A stretch of DNA of 64,000 nucleotides from an uncultured Chryseobacterium sp. GTDB lineage: Bacteria > Bacteroidota > Bacteroidia > Flavobacteriales > Weeksellaceae. This document shows, piece by piece, positions 54,925-63,975 of the stretch (the first letter of the stretch is position 1; each line of letters starts with the position of its first letter). Made by a program: the position numbers and the translations under genes. The stretch is taken from contig CAJYGB010000032.1 in assembly GCA_913774355.1 (NCBI GenBank), positions 62,001 to 126,000 on the forward strand, read 5' to 3'. The notes beneath the pieces are model-generated. The model did not search any database and had not been told where the DNA came from. It saw only the letters and a list, made by a program, of their open reading frames with translations.

Positions 54925-55368
54925 ATGGAAACCCTATCTTACGAAATTATTATCAACGCACCCAGACAAAAAGTATGGGGTGTATTGTGGAACGAAAGAA
55001 CGTATAGCGAATGGACGCAGTTTTTCAGTCTGGGATGCGTAATGAAATCCGACTGGAAAGTCGGCGGAAAGACGTATTTCTTAAATTCGGAAGGAGCGGG
55101 TATGGTCTCCACCATCGACAGCCTCAAAGAGCCGGACCAGATCATCTTCAAACATCTGGGGATGCTGGATAAGGATGGCAATGAAGATACTGAAAGTACG
55201 GAAGTCAAGCAATGGAGCGGATGTTTCGAAAAATATATCCTTATCGATTTCGGTGGAAAAACCAAGCTTCATGTCGAGGTACAGAACGAAAAAGAATGGG
55301 AAGATCATATGAACTCCGGCTTCACGCAAGGCCTTGAGGTGATAAAAAAACTTGCGGAAAATATTTAA
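54925..55368 (+). CDS. SRPBCC-like protein 3
   Basis: 147 aa homologue of the preceding gene: IIINAPRQKVWGVLWNERTYSEWTQFF, then LDKDGNEDTESTEVKQWSG and FTQGLEVIKKLAENI. A tandem duplicate. Confidence 0.83.
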   Translation: METLSYEIIINAPRQKVWGVLWNERTYSEWTQFFSLGCVMKSDWKVGGKTYFLNSEGAGMVSTIDSLKEPDQIIFKHLGMLDKDGNEDTESTEVKQWSGCFEKYILIDFGGKTKLHVEVQNEKEWEDHMNSGFTQGLEVIKKLAENI

Positions 55369-55385
55369 TAAAACCAAAATGAATT

Positions 55386-55540
55386 TTCCCACAGATGTAT
55401 ACAGATTTTCATATATGATCGCGCTTTAGGAAAATATAATAGTTTAAAAATCCACAGTTTTGTTGCAGACGATATAAAACAAATAGTATTCATTTAAACA
55501 TAAAAATCTGTGAAAATCCGTGAAAGTCGGTGGTTTAAAA
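55386..55540. repeat. Dispersed intergenic repeat, facing pair
   Basis: CCCACAGATGTATACAGATT at 55389 faces an inverted module ending AATCCGTGAAAGTCGGTGG at 55540. The ~340-bp gap has no other feature apart from short frames without coding character. Confidence 0.55.
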
Positions 55541-55704
55541 AACAGGTATGGAGTTTTACTGCTTAAAACAGGCAGCTATTTATACATTAAGCCTTCATGG
55601 AAAGAATTATGAATCAAATACTTTATTAACTATTTTCTGCTTAGATCCTGCTTGGTTTTGCTTAACTTCGGTACCATGCATACAATTGTGTAGAAAGAAT
55701 AAAC

Positions 55705-56163
55705 ATGAAAATATTATCAATTCTTTTAGTAACATTCATTTTGGGCTTATTGGCAACAAAAATTTTTCAGGGAAACTGGAATTTTTTATTTTCCGGAAAC
55801 CTCGGGATGGCGGCTTTTATCATCTTTACCGGATTGGCACACTTTAAGTTCCAAAAGGGAATGGCGATGATGATTCCCGAACCGGTTCCGGGAAAAATAT
55901 TTTGGGTCTATTTCACCGGCGTGCTGGAAATTGCTGCGGGAATCGGATTGATGATTCCTTCGATGCGTGAACTGACAGCAGTCTTATTAATTGTTTTCTT
56001 CCTGTTGGTTTTTATTGCCAACATCAATTCATCCCGGAAAAACATTAATATTTTCAAGGCTGATTTTACAGGCCCGGGAATGGCTTACCTGTACAAAGAA
56101 AGAATTCCGATGCAGATTATCCTGATCGCATGGACCTGGTATTTTGGAATCTATTTGAATTGA
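55705..56163 (+). CDS. DoxX-like membrane protein
   Basis: 152 aa with four helices. GMAMMIPEPVPGKIFWVYFTG and the following helix LEIAAGIGLMIPSMRELTAV match the DoxX/DoxD-like pattern of small quinone-linked or thiosulfate-related membrane proteins. Function here unknown. It stands apart from the next operon. Confidence 0.85.
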   Translation: MKILSILLVTFILGLLATKIFQGNWNFLFSGNLGMAAFIIFTGLAHFKFQKGMAMMIPEPVPGKIFWVYFTGVLEIAAGIGLMIPSMRELTAVLLIVFFLLVFIANINSSRKNINIFKADFTGPGMAYLYKERIPMQIILIAWTWYFGIYLN

Positions 56164-56186
56164 TCTGATAAAATTTAAATAAAATA

Positions 56187-56217
56187 AAAGGAAAGCTTAA
56201 TCGGTTTTCCTTTTTTT
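56187..56217 (+). terminator. Terminator after DoxX gene
   Basis: The stem AAAAGGAAA/TTTTCCTTTT is followed by a T-run. The rest of 56164-56485 shows nothing I can name. Confidence 0.7.
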
Positions 56218-56485
56218 AGCTATATATGTGGTTAAAGTTTTGATAGTCAATAGTGTTAAAAATAAGATTTTTCGAGAAATGTATCAGAAATTCAATGAAC
56301 TGATCATTTTTGCTGGGCTGAAAGACTAAAATTGTTGAAAAGTTAAAAAAATTAAAGGATAAGAGTGGATTCCTATGTAAACATATTGTCATCCGGAGTC
56401 CTCGCTATCAAAAGAAAAACCGAACTTGCCTGAAAATATTTTAAATTTATTAAAGTAAAACAAAATCATCAGCCGTCATAGCAAT

Positions 56486-57064
56486 ATGGAGGTTGCCGAA
56501 AACATAACAATGCCACAGAAGGAGAAGGAAAATATCATCTCGCAGACCGTTTCAAAATACGGAGGAAAGCTGATGTCGTACATTCGCCCGAAAGTGAAAA
56601 ATACGGAAGATGCGGAAGATATCCTGCAGGAAGTATGGTACCAGTTCAGCAGTCTGACCAATCTCTCGGAAATCGTGAATGTCGGCGGATGGCTGTATCG
56701 CGTTACGGCCAATAAGATTACCGACAAATACCGCAAGAAGAAAACCGCGAACCTGGAAGATTTCGTGTACGAAGATGAAGACGGGAGTTTTTCCATTAAA
56801 GACATCCTGCTGATGGATGAAAGTGCCGGACCGGAAGTGAAAATGTTTCAGGACGAAATCTGGAGAAAACTGTTCGAAGCCCTGGACGAACTTCCTGAAA
56901 AGCAGCGGCTGGTTTATGTTGAGAACGAACTCAACGACAGGACTCTCCAGGAAATTGCCGATGAGCAGAGGGAAAACATCAAGACCATCATCAGCCGTAA
57001 AAACTACGCGGTCAAGCACCTGAGGAACCGGCTGAGAACATTATACGAAGATTTAAACAGTTAG
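56486..57064 (+). CDS. ECF-type RNA polymerase sigma factor (2)
   Basis: 192 aa. Region 2 contains VKNTEDAEDILQEVWYQFSSL and VGGWLYRVTANKITDKYRKKK. Region 4 contains LPEKQRLVYVENELNDRTLQEIADEQRENIKTIISRKNYAVKHLRNRL. It is followed within 15 bp by a two-helix membrane protein and then another small gene, so it leads a three-gene operon. Likely autoregulated under envelope stress. Confidence 0.92.
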   Translation: MEVAENITMPQKEKENIISQTVSKYGGKLMSYIRPKVKNTEDAEDILQEVWYQFSSLTNLSEIVNVGGWLYRVTANKITDKYRKKKTANLEDFVYEDEDGSFSIKDILLMDESAGPEVKMFQDEIWRKLFEALDELPEKQRLVYVENELNDRTLQEIADEQRENIKTIISRKNYAVKHLRNRLRTLYEDLNS

Positions 57065-57078
57065 TAAAAAATAAGATT

Positions 57079-57420
57079 ATGAATCATAAACATAAAAAAG
57101 GATGGATTTTTCTGATACTCTGTCCGCCACTGATTTTTCTGGGGGTTACCTGGATCGTCATGGTACTCTGGAATTGGCTGCTACCGGAAATTTTAGGGGC
57201 AAAATCGATTACGTTCTGGCAGGCGATGGGTATTCTGATCCTTTGTAAAATCCTTTTTGGCGGTTTCCATTTCGGGAAAGGCGTGCGGGATTTCAAGGAA
57301 AGGAAGATGAGAGAGAAGATGATGCATCTGTCTCCGGAAGAACGGGAAAAGTTTAAAGAAGTCTGGAGAAGCAGATGTGAAAACGGTTTTTTCAACCGAA
57401 ACAAAAAAACAAACGAATAA
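57079..57420 (+). CDS. Two-helix membrane protein, sigma-operon partner
   Basis: 113 aa. Two helices (about 8-36 and 46-62) are followed by a charged tail with MMHLSPEEREKFKEVWRSRCENG. This pattern resembles the tail of CnrX/ZraP-like metal-stress sensors but is too short to assign. Its place right after the sigma gene suggests an anti-sigma role. Confidence 0.7.
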   Translation: MNHKHKKGWIFLILCPPLIFLGVTWIVMVLWNWLLPEILGAKSITFWQAMGILILCKILFGGFHFGKGVRDFKERKMREKMMHLSPEEREKFKEVWRSRCENGFFNRNKKTNE

Positions 57421-57502
57421 CCGAAATTTTAAGAAGTAGTAAAGTAAAAATTCAGGAGTATTCGTCTTTATAAAAGAAGTAGTAAAATTTAAAATTAAGA
57501 AA

Positions 57503-57772
57503 ATGAAAAATTCAGTAGTAAAAGGTATTTTCGGCGCATTGGCAGTGGCCGGAGCAGCAATGGTCGCTAAAAAAGCCATTCGGCGAAAAAAATTCGTAAA
57601 AGGTATTTTTGAAGAATACGGAATCAAAGAAAAATCACCTTTCGGACTGGCTGATAAAATCCGCGAAATGAACGAGGAAGAATATCAGGAACTGAAAGGA
57701 AAATTCAAAAAAGAATTTGCCTCAAAATGCGGCCACAGAAGGTTTGAGAAAGAACCGGTCGCCGAAGCATAA
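57503..57772 (+). CDS. Small protein with N-terminal hydrophobic segment
   Basis: 89 aa. A weak hydrophobic helix (about 5-25, VKGIFGALAVAGAAMVAKKA) precedes a soluble charged tail. No family recognised. Third gene of the sigma operon; ends before a strong terminator. Confidence 0.7.
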   Translation: MKNSVVKGIFGALAVAGAAMVAKKAIRRKKFVKGIFEEYGIKEKSPFGLADKIREMNEEEYQELKGKFKKEFASKCGHRRFEKEPVAEA

Positions 57773-57799
57773 AATTAAGCAGCTAAATTGAAATTGTTG

Positions 57800-57841
57800 G
57801 GTTGGGTTCGAAAATATTTGTTTTCTGAACCCAACCTTTTT
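57800..57841 (+). terminator. Terminator of the second sigma operon
   Basis: The perfect 10-bp stem GGTTGGGTTC/GAACCCAACC is followed by TTTTTC. Confidence 0.85.
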
Positions 57842-57894
57842 CATGATCGTTTAGCTAGCTGTATTTATTTAACAGATAAGTCACAAAATATTTT

Positions 57895-58055
57895 TCAGAT
57901 AGGCTGAAAATATTTTTAGAGCACATCAGAAAAAATCAAAGATTTTTTTAAACTTATATGTTTTGAAATGTTTTTCAAAGTGCTCCTCTATCCCATATGT
58001 CTACTGTGTTAAAATTAAACCACAGATTTACGCAGATTTTCACAGATAATGCTTG
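57895..58055. repeat. Dispersed intergenic repeat
   Basis: GAAAATATTTTTAGAgCA and AAAAATCAAAGATTTTT modules come first, then CCACAGATTTACGCAGATTT near 58020. Same family as 34121, with the module order changed. Confidence 0.6.
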
Positions 58056-58193
58056 ATACTTTATTTTTAATGATAAAACGAAATGAAATCTAAATCTAAA
58101 AAGTGATAATCGTAAAGACTTTTAAAGGTGCTGTTATGCGCTGCCGGAAAAAACCTTTCTGTACTTTATGTTCATCAAACGGCCTCATTACTT

Positions 58194-58285
58194 TAACATT
58201 GCTATCATTTGCTGAATGCAGTGCCTTTGCGAACGAAAAATATTCTCAACGCTTTAAAAAAATCTTAGCGGACATCGCGTTAAAA
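58194..58285. repeat. 92-bp direct duplication, copy 1
   Basis: Near-identical (one mismatch) to 58413-58504. Flanking sequence is also related but much more diverged (about 70%). Short frames run through both copies but have no independent coding support. Confidence 0.85.
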
Positions 58286-58412
58286 TGAATCCTCGCATTA
58301 CCGGCAAATCTCTGAGATCTCTTATAAATGCAATGGCTTTGTGAACCTTTTACGCATCCTGTCAAAAAAGAATCTTCCTGTGCTTTTTATTCATCGAACG
58401 GAACGTATTACT

Positions 58413-58504
58413 TAACATTGCTATCATTTGCTGAATGCAGTGCCTTTGCGAACGAAAAATATTCTCAACGCTTTAAAAAAATCTTAGCGGACGTCGCGTT
58501 AAAA
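58413..58504. repeat. 92-bp direct duplication, copy 2
   Basis: Second copy of 58194-58285; ends 56 bp before the J-domain gene, so it may lie in its leader. The single difference is ACATCG/ACGTCG near the 3' end. Confidence 0.85.
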
Positions 58505-58559
58505 ATACAACATCCTATTACCAGCAAAGAAAATAATTTCCCTATTTTTGTAAGGTTCA

Positions 58560-59210
58560 ATGAAAGATTACTACTATTTTCTCGGGATTTCAAATGATGC
58601 TTCGGAAGAGGACATCAAAAAGGCATATCGCAAATTGTCTTTAAAATACCATCCGGATAAAAATGAAAACGATGCCTTCTTTACCGACCGGTTCCGGGAA
58701 ATCCAGGAAGCTTATGAAACATTGAGCGATAAAAACAGCCGGTATTCTTACGATCAGAATCTGGAGGGCCATCAGAAAAGCTTCCGGTATACGGTTACGC
58801 CATCCATTAAAACGTTTTCAGCGAATAAGATTCATGCAAAGAAAGGGGAGGAGATCATCATTACCTGGCAGACCCAGAATGCGGATGTAGTGAAGGTTTT
58901 GCCGTTCGGACTGGAAAAATCTTACGGCGAAAGGATATTTAAAATAACGGAATTCAAGGACGGAAAGTTCCAGATTTTGCTTCATGCGACGAATTCGCTG
59001 CTGCACAAAACGGCGGTTCAGGGCATTACCATTACGGAAGTTTTTGAAAGCAATACGGAGAAATTCAAAGACAAAGCGGAAGAATTATTTAAATCCCAGC
59101 CACGGACGACAACCAATCCGACCGGACAGCCAAAAATAACGAGACTTGTCATCGGGATCGTGATGCTGATCGTGGCCCTTTATTTCCTCGTTAAAAATTT
59201 CGGACATTAA
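58560..59210 (+). CDS. Membrane-anchored J-domain (DnaJ-like) protein
   Basis: 216 aa. An N-terminal J domain (about 3-66) with HPD in LKYHPDKNE, a middle beta-rich domain (about 80-160, [24 protein letters not shown]) without the Cys-rich zinc fingers of DnaJ, and a C-terminal membrane helix ([22 protein letters not shown]). It would stimulate Hsp70 ATPase at the inner membrane. A tail-anchored J protein is not the usual DnaJ layout. Confidence 0.88.
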   Translation: MKDYYYFLGISNDASEEDIKKAYRKLSLKYHPDKNENDAFFTDRFREIQEAYETLSDKNSRYSYDQNLEGHQKSFRYTVTPSIKTFSANKIHAKKGEEIIITWQTQNADVVKVLPFGLEKSYGERIFKITEFKDGKFQILLHATNSLLHKTAVQGITITEVFESNTEKFKDKAEELFKSQPRTTTNPTGQPKITRLVIGIVMLIVALYFLVKNFGH

Positions 59211-59342
59211 CCAGAAGTTAATATAACATTAAACACTAGGATAAATCCATGTTTAGATAAAAAGCAGGATTTTTATGTATGGCCACCGGTCGTTTTTGGA
59301 CCAAAAAACTTCCAGCCCCAGCTTCCCTCTTTCAGCTTACAA

Positions 59343-59498
59343 TTAGGCCAATTTCTTATTCCCAGGACACTTTTTACATCTCTTCCCTTTTTTGAATTTC
59401 TTACAACAGGATTTCTTTTCACCACAGTAGATTTCTTCGGTATTCATTGTAAAAGCAGGAGCCAACGGCGGTACTTTGAAAGGAACGATCATATTCAT
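59343..59498 (-). CDS. Tiny Cys-rich, zinc-ribbon/SEC-C-like protein
   Basis: A 51-aa protein read on the minus strand from ATG 59498. The C-terminal half has YCGEKKSCCKKFKKGKRC and KKCPGNKK, five cysteines spaced for metal binding and many lysines. The N-terminus is FKVPPLAPAF. It has the feel of SEC-C-type metal-binding tails and of small flavobacterial proteins seen elsewhere, but I cannot prove expression. Confidence 0.6.
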   Translation of the reverse strand: MNMIVPFKVPPLAPAFTMNTEEIYCGEKKSCCKKFKKGKRCKKCPGNKKLA

Positions 59499-59811
59499 GA
59501 TGCAAATGTATTAATTTAGAATAAATACAGATAGTAAAATCTGAAAATATTTATTCTTTTAACACTTAGCTGTTTACGGCATAACTTCGCGATACTTATA
59601 AAGACCATCGGAAAAGGATCAATTATGTTAAGATTTTCCTGTATAGAAAATAGGGATCGCTGATTTTGTGAATTTTTCAAACGTCTAAAGTGAATTATTT
59701 TTGCTGATAAAAATCATTTTAATCTGATTTACATATAAAAAGGCAATAAAAAGCAGTTAATTTTGAATAAGAAAGAATACTTTGCGTTATTTATTTATGA
59801 TTCCGATTTAG
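59499..59811. other. Intergenic, no gene seen
   Basis: AT-rich spacer. No glycine-riboswitch-like structure is evident ahead of gcvP. Only the promoter-like element at its right edge is recognisable. Confidence 0.4.
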
Positions 59812-59842
59812 TTGTGCAATTTTCCAAAAAATCGTAATTTTA
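59812..59842 (+). promoter_or_regulatory. Probable promoter of gcvP
   Basis: TTG at 59812-59814 and TAATTTTA at 59835-59842 have 20 nt between them, identical spacing to the hutU promoter. The start codon is 38 nt downstream. Confidence 0.5.
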
Positions 59843-59879
59843 CGAATCTTTTTTTACAAACAAAATCTAATAAATAAAA

Positions 59880-62738
59880 ATGAATACAGAACAGTTTGTG
59901 AGCCGTCACATTTCCATGAATGAAGCCGATAAACAGGCCATGCTGGAAAAAATTGGCGTTTCAAGTGTCGAAGAGCTTATCGCTCAAACCATCCCTTCCT
60001 CTATCCGTCTAGAAAAGGATCTCGAAATCTCAGCTCCGCTTTCCGAGTATGAGATGATGAACCACTCCAAGGAATTGGCTTCCAAGAATACGGATTACAC
60101 CAGCTACATCGGTTTCGGATATCACAATACCCTGTTGCCGTCGGCTATTCAGAGAAATATTTTCGAGAACCCGAGCTGGTATACGGCTTATACGCCTTAC
60201 CAGGCGGAAATCGCCCAGGGAAGACTGGAGGCACTCCTTAATTTCCAGACGGTGGTGTGCGACCTTACCGGTTTTGCGCTGGCCAACGCTTCATTGCTTG
60301 ATGAATCTACGGCAGCAGCAGAAGCGATGCACATGTTCTTCAACAACCGGACAAAAGACCAGAAGAAATCAGGAGCGAACAAGTTCTTCGTTTCGGATCT
60401 CGTATTGCCTCAGACGATTTCCGTTTTGAAAACAAAGGCGGAAGGTCTTGAAATCGAGATCGTGGAAGGTGATCACAAAACGCATGAGCTTGACGGTTCG
60501 TACTTCGGGGTGCTGTTGCAGTATCCGGGGAAAAACGGGATTGTTCTGGATTATACGGAAGATATTACCGAATATAAGAAACTGGATCTTCAGGTAGTCG
60601 TTGCCTGCGATCCGATGGCTTTGGTAAAGCTGAAATCTCCTGCCTCGATGGGTGCCGACTGTGCCGTTGGAACAACACAGCGATTCGGAATTCCTTTGGG
60701 TTACGGTGGTCCTCACGCTGCCTTCTTCTCCTGTAAGGAAGATTACAAAAGAGATATCCCGGGAAGAATCATTGGGGTTTCCCAGGATGCTTATGGAAAG
60801 CGTGCCCTGAGAATGGCATTGCAGACCAGAGAGCAGCACATCAAAAGAGAAAGAGCGACTTCCAATATCTGTACTGCTCAGGTTCTTCTGGCAGTAATGG
60901 CCGGAATGTATGCCGTTTACCATGGTCCGAAAGGTTTAAATTATATCGCCGACCAGATCCACTTCAAAGCCAACGCTTTGAAAGGCGGACTGAAAGCATT
61001 AGGATACGACATTGTGGAAGAACCGATCTTTGATACGGTAAAAATCACGATTAATGAAGAGGATAAGAAAAGGCTGATGCGAATGATGCTGGATCACAAG
61101 CTGAACCTGAACTATTTCACGGAAGGCGTAGTGAGCATCGCAATCAACGAAAGTACGACTTTGGAAAAGCTGAATTATCTGATGGCTTCTTTCGCCCAGT
61201 TCAAAGACAAGCAGACTTTCAAACTGGAAATTAAGGAAGGATACAGCATCCCGGAAGAGAATTTAAGAAAAGATGAAATCCTTACCGAAGAAGTATTCAA
61301 CAAATACCATACGGAAACGGAACTGATGCGTTACATCAAGCGTCTGGAAAGAAAAGATTTATCGCTGACACATTCCATGATTTCTTTGGGATCGTGTACA
61401 ATGAAGCTGAATGCGGCTACTCAGATGCTTCCGCTTTCATGGGACAACTGGGGAGCGATCCACCCGTTTGTACCGGTAGACCAGGCCGGCGGCTATCAGG
61501 AAATGATCCGTGAGCTGGAAAAAGACTTAGCGGAAATCACCGGTTTTGCAGGAACTTCCCTACAGCCGAATTCTGGAGCTCAGGGAGAATATGCAGGATT
61601 AATGGTGATCAGACAATACCACATCGCAAGAGGCGAGGGTCACAGAAACGTGGTATTGATCCCACAGTCGGCACACGGAACCAACCCGGCTTCCGCAGCG
61701 ATGGCGGGAATGAAGATCGTAGTTGTGAAGAACCTGGAGAACGGGGAAATTGATTTTGAAGACCTGAAAGCCAAAGCCGAGCAGCATTCTGAAAACCTTT
61801 CGTGTGTAATGATCACGTATCCGTCCACTTATGGATTCTTCGATGCCAACATTAAAGAAATTACGTCTCTGATCCATGAACACGGCGGTCAGGTGTACAT
61901 GGACGGAGCAAACATGAATGCTCAGGTAGGTTACACCAGTCCGGGGAACATCGGGGCAGACGTTTGTCACCTGAACCTTCACAAGACTTTCGCGATTCCT
62001 CACGGTGGAGGAGGTCCTGGAGTTGGCCCGATCTGTGTGGCAAAACACCTGGTTCCTTTCTTACCTTCCAACGCCAACATCAAAGTAGGAGGGAATGAAT
62101 CGATCGACGGAATTTCGGCAGCGCCTTACGGTTCCGGACTGATCCTGAACATTTCTTACGCTTACATTAAAATGCTGGGAACTTCAGGCCTGAAAAAAGC
62201 AACGGAACACGCCATCTTAAACGCTAACTATCTGAAAGAAATCTTAGCGGAACACTTCCCGATCTTATATTCCAACGAAAACGGAAAAGTAGCCCACGAA
62301 TGTATCGTCGATTTCAGACAGTTCAAGTCTTTAGGCATTGAAGTGGCTGATGTTGCGAAACGACTGATGGATTACGGATTCCACGCACCGACGGTTTCTT
62401 TCCCGGTAGCCGGAACGTTAATGATCGAGCCGACCGAGTCGGAAAGCAAATCGGAAATCGACCGTTTTGCGGAGGCCCTAATCGCCATCAAACATGAGAT
62501 CGATGAAATCGCCAACGGTGAAGCCGATGCCGCCAACAACGTATTGAAAAATGCGCCGCACACCGAGCAGGTGGTGATCTCCGATTTATGGGATAAACCA
62601 TACAGCAGAGAAAAAGCCGCTTATCCATTAGAGTGGGTAAGAGACCACAAATTCTTTGCTACCGTTTCAAGAGTAGACGAAGCCTACGGAGACAGAAACT
62701 TAGTTTGTACCTGTGAGCCGATTGAAGCGTATATGTAA
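59880..62738 (+). CDS. gcvP: Glycine dehydrogenase (decarboxylating), P-protein
   Basis: 952 aa, the PLP-dependent P-protein of the glycine cleavage system; it decarboxylates glycine and transfers the aminomethyl group to the lipoyl arm of H-protein. It is the fused single-chain form: the N-terminal half starts MNTEQFVSRHISMNEADKQ, and the C-terminal half contains the PLP lysine K702 in NLHKTFAIPHGGGGPG and SCTMKLNAATQMLPL. The length fits the ~950-aa single-subunit type. gcvT and gcvH are not in this window. A terminator follows. Confidence 0.97.
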   Translation: MNTEQFVSRHISMNEADKQAMLEKIGVSSVEELIAQTIPSSIRLEKDLEISAPLSEYEMMNHSKELASKNTDYTSYIGFGYHNTLLPSAIQRNIFENPSWYTAYTPYQAEIAQGRLEALLNFQTVVCDLTGFALANASLLDESTAAAEAMHMFFNNRTKDQKKSGANKFFVSDLVLPQTISVLKTKAEGLEIEIVEGDHKTHELDGSYFGVLLQYPGKNGIVLDYTEDITEYKKLDLQVVVACDPMALVKLKSPASMGADCAVGTTQRFGIPLGYGGPHAAFFSCKEDYKRDIPGRIIGVSQDAYGKRALRMALQTREQHIKRERATSNICTAQVLLAVMAGMYAVYHGPKGLNYIADQIHFKANALKGGLKALGYDIVEEPIFDTVKITINEEDKKRLMRMMLDHKLNLNYFTEGVVSIAINESTTLEKLNYLMASFAQFKDKQTFKLEIKEGYSIPEENLRKDEILTEEVFNKYHTETELMRYIKRLERKDLSLTHSMISLGSCTMKLNAATQMLPLSWDNWGAIHPFVPVDQAGGYQEMIRELEKDLAEITGFAGTSLQPNSGAQGEYAGLMVIRQYHIARGEGHRNVVLIPQSAHGTNPASAAMAGMKIVVVKNLENGEIDFEDLKAKAEQHSENLSCVMITYPSTYGFFDANIKEITSLIHEHGGQVYMDGANMNAQVGYTSPGNIGADVCHLNLHKTFAIPHGGGGPGVGPICVAKHLVPFLPSNANIKVGGNESIDGISAAPYGSGLILNISYAYIKMLGTSGLKKATEHAILNANYLKEILAEHFPILYSNENGKVAHECIVDFRQFKSLGIEVADVAKRLMDYGFHAPTVSFPVAGTLMIEPTESESKSEIDRFAEALIAIKHEIDEIANGEADAANNVLKNAPHTEQVVISDLWDKPYSREKAAYPLEWVRDHKFFATVSRVDEAYGDRNLVCTCEPIEAYM

Positions 62739-62759
62739 TTCAATCTGATCTATAAAATG

Positions 62760-62790
62760 AATCCCTCTCGTGACTGAGAGGGATTTTTTT
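62760..62790 (+). terminator. Terminator of gcvP
   Basis: The stem AATCCCTCTC/GAGAGGGATT is followed by a T-run, between convergent genes. Confidence 0.85.
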
Positions 62791-62801
62791 GTTTTAGATT
62801 T

Positions 62802-63254
62802 TTATTTTATTGATAAATATTCAGATAATTTTATTCCTTTGTTCAATTCAGCAAAATACGTATGATTAATTCCTGAAATTTTTATAATATCATTTATCGA
62901 ATAATTCTTTGTCTTAATTAATTTACCATATTTTATTCCAAATAGATAAATAGAAGCTACAGTTTCTCCGTTTTTTGCATTTTCAAAATTGTCGCCCAAT
63001 ATTTTTCCTAAAGTATTTAATTCAATTTCATTATCAAAAATTACTTTATCACTTAATTTTATACCTTTATTTAATTCTGCAATATATGATTCATTTAAAT
63101 CTGATTTATCAATAATATCTTTTACAGAATATCTTTTCTCTCTAATCATCTTACCATATTTGACGCCAAATAAATGTATTTGAACAACTCTGTCGCCATT
63201 AGATGCAATTGAATAATTCTCACTCAGAATTTTAGATAATTCGTTTATTTCCAT
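62802..63254 (-). CDS. Unknown protein of two duplicated ~65-aa modules
   Basis: 150 aa. Residues 4-68 and 80-144 align without gaps: 38 of 65 positions are identical by my count, including YGK, YS..DII, and AELNKGIKLS. Each module has a helical pattern that could be a helix-turn-helix (SVKDIIDKSDLNESYIAELN). The gene is AT-rich compared with gcvP. No signal or membrane segment. I do not recognise the family. Confidence 0.75.
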   Translation of the reverse strand: MEINELSKILSENYSIASNGDRVVQIHLFGVKYGKMIREKRYSVKDIIDKSDLNESYIAELNKGIKLSDKVIFDNEIELNTLGKILGDNFENAKNGETVASIYLFGIKYGKLIKTKNYSINDIIKISGINHTYFAELNKGIKLSEYLSIK

Positions 63255-63333
63255 GTTTAATAGTTTTATAATTCTAAATACGGTTAGTGTTTTGTTTTAC
63301 AAATTTTAAATAATAAATTTAACTAAGTTGATT

Positions 63334-63975
63334 TTACGAAATCGATTTTAAGGTAAATTTTGCCATTTCAATATTAGCTGTAGTGGCATCTGCTGAAAAA
63401 ATAAGATTTCCTAAAAGGTTTTTAGCTTCCTCACCTTTTCCGACATTGTTCAGGAGTATCGCTTTATTTATTTTCAGCATTCCGGCTGTGTCCGCATCAG
63501 GATTTTTTGAAATACCTTGTTCGATAGCTTTCAGCCTTTCTGCATTACCATTTAAAAGATTAGAAAGTTCTTTCCAGGCAGGCGCAAAATCGGGAACCTT
63601 ATCCGTTAAAGTTTTTGCGATCTCTAACTTCTGTTCTTTATTATCTGTCCATTCAATTTGTAAATAGGCAAGATATAAACCTTTTGGAAATTTCCCAGAC
63701 TGTTCTCCTTCTAAAGTGTATAGAGCAGCTTTAGTTGTAAAAAATCCTTTCGGAGCTAATTCATCTGTTCTTTTATAAAACTTTAAAGCACTTTCGAAAT
63801 CTCCTTTTAATAGATACGTAAAAGCTAAATCATAGGTAGGATATGCCCAATCCGGTTGGATTTTTATAGCTTCTTGGAGTTTAGTAATTGCCAAATCGTA
63901 TTTTCCCGACTGGCCCAACTGTCTGGCTTCCTTGTGTAACTGATCAGCAGTTGCATTTGTATTTTGATTGTCCAT
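63334..63975 (-). CDS. TPR-repeat protein
   Basis: 213 aa. Tetratricopeptide-type helical pairs are visible at about 8-41 (ADQLHKEARQLGQSGKYDLAITKLQEAIKIQP) and 42-75 (DWAYPTYDLAFTYLLKGDFESALKFYKRTDELAP), followed by weaker repeats to the end. It has no signal peptide. A protein-protein interaction role is likely; partner unknown. Ends before the right window edge. Confidence 0.82.
   Translation of the reverse strand: MDNQNTNATADQLHKEARQLGQSGKYDLAITKLQEAIKIQPDWAYPTYDLAFTYLLKGDFESALKFYKRTDELAPKGFFTTKAALYTLEGEQSGKFPKGLYLAYLQIEWTDNKEQKLEIAKTLTDKVPDFAPAWKELSNLLNGNAERLKAIEQGISKNPDADTAGMLKINKAILLNNVGKGEEAKNLLGNLIFSADATTANIEMAKFTLKSIS

Noticed and set aside
58103..58288. Two short plus-strand frames (58103-58288, 58328-58597) with similar translations
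   Set aside because: They arise because the same 92-bp repeat lies in both; neither has codon character nor an independent start context, and the second overlaps the J-domain gene start.
59499..59879. Possible glycine riboswitch before gcvP
   Set aside because: No pair of glycine-aptamer-like core motifs or following expression-platform hairpin could be seen.
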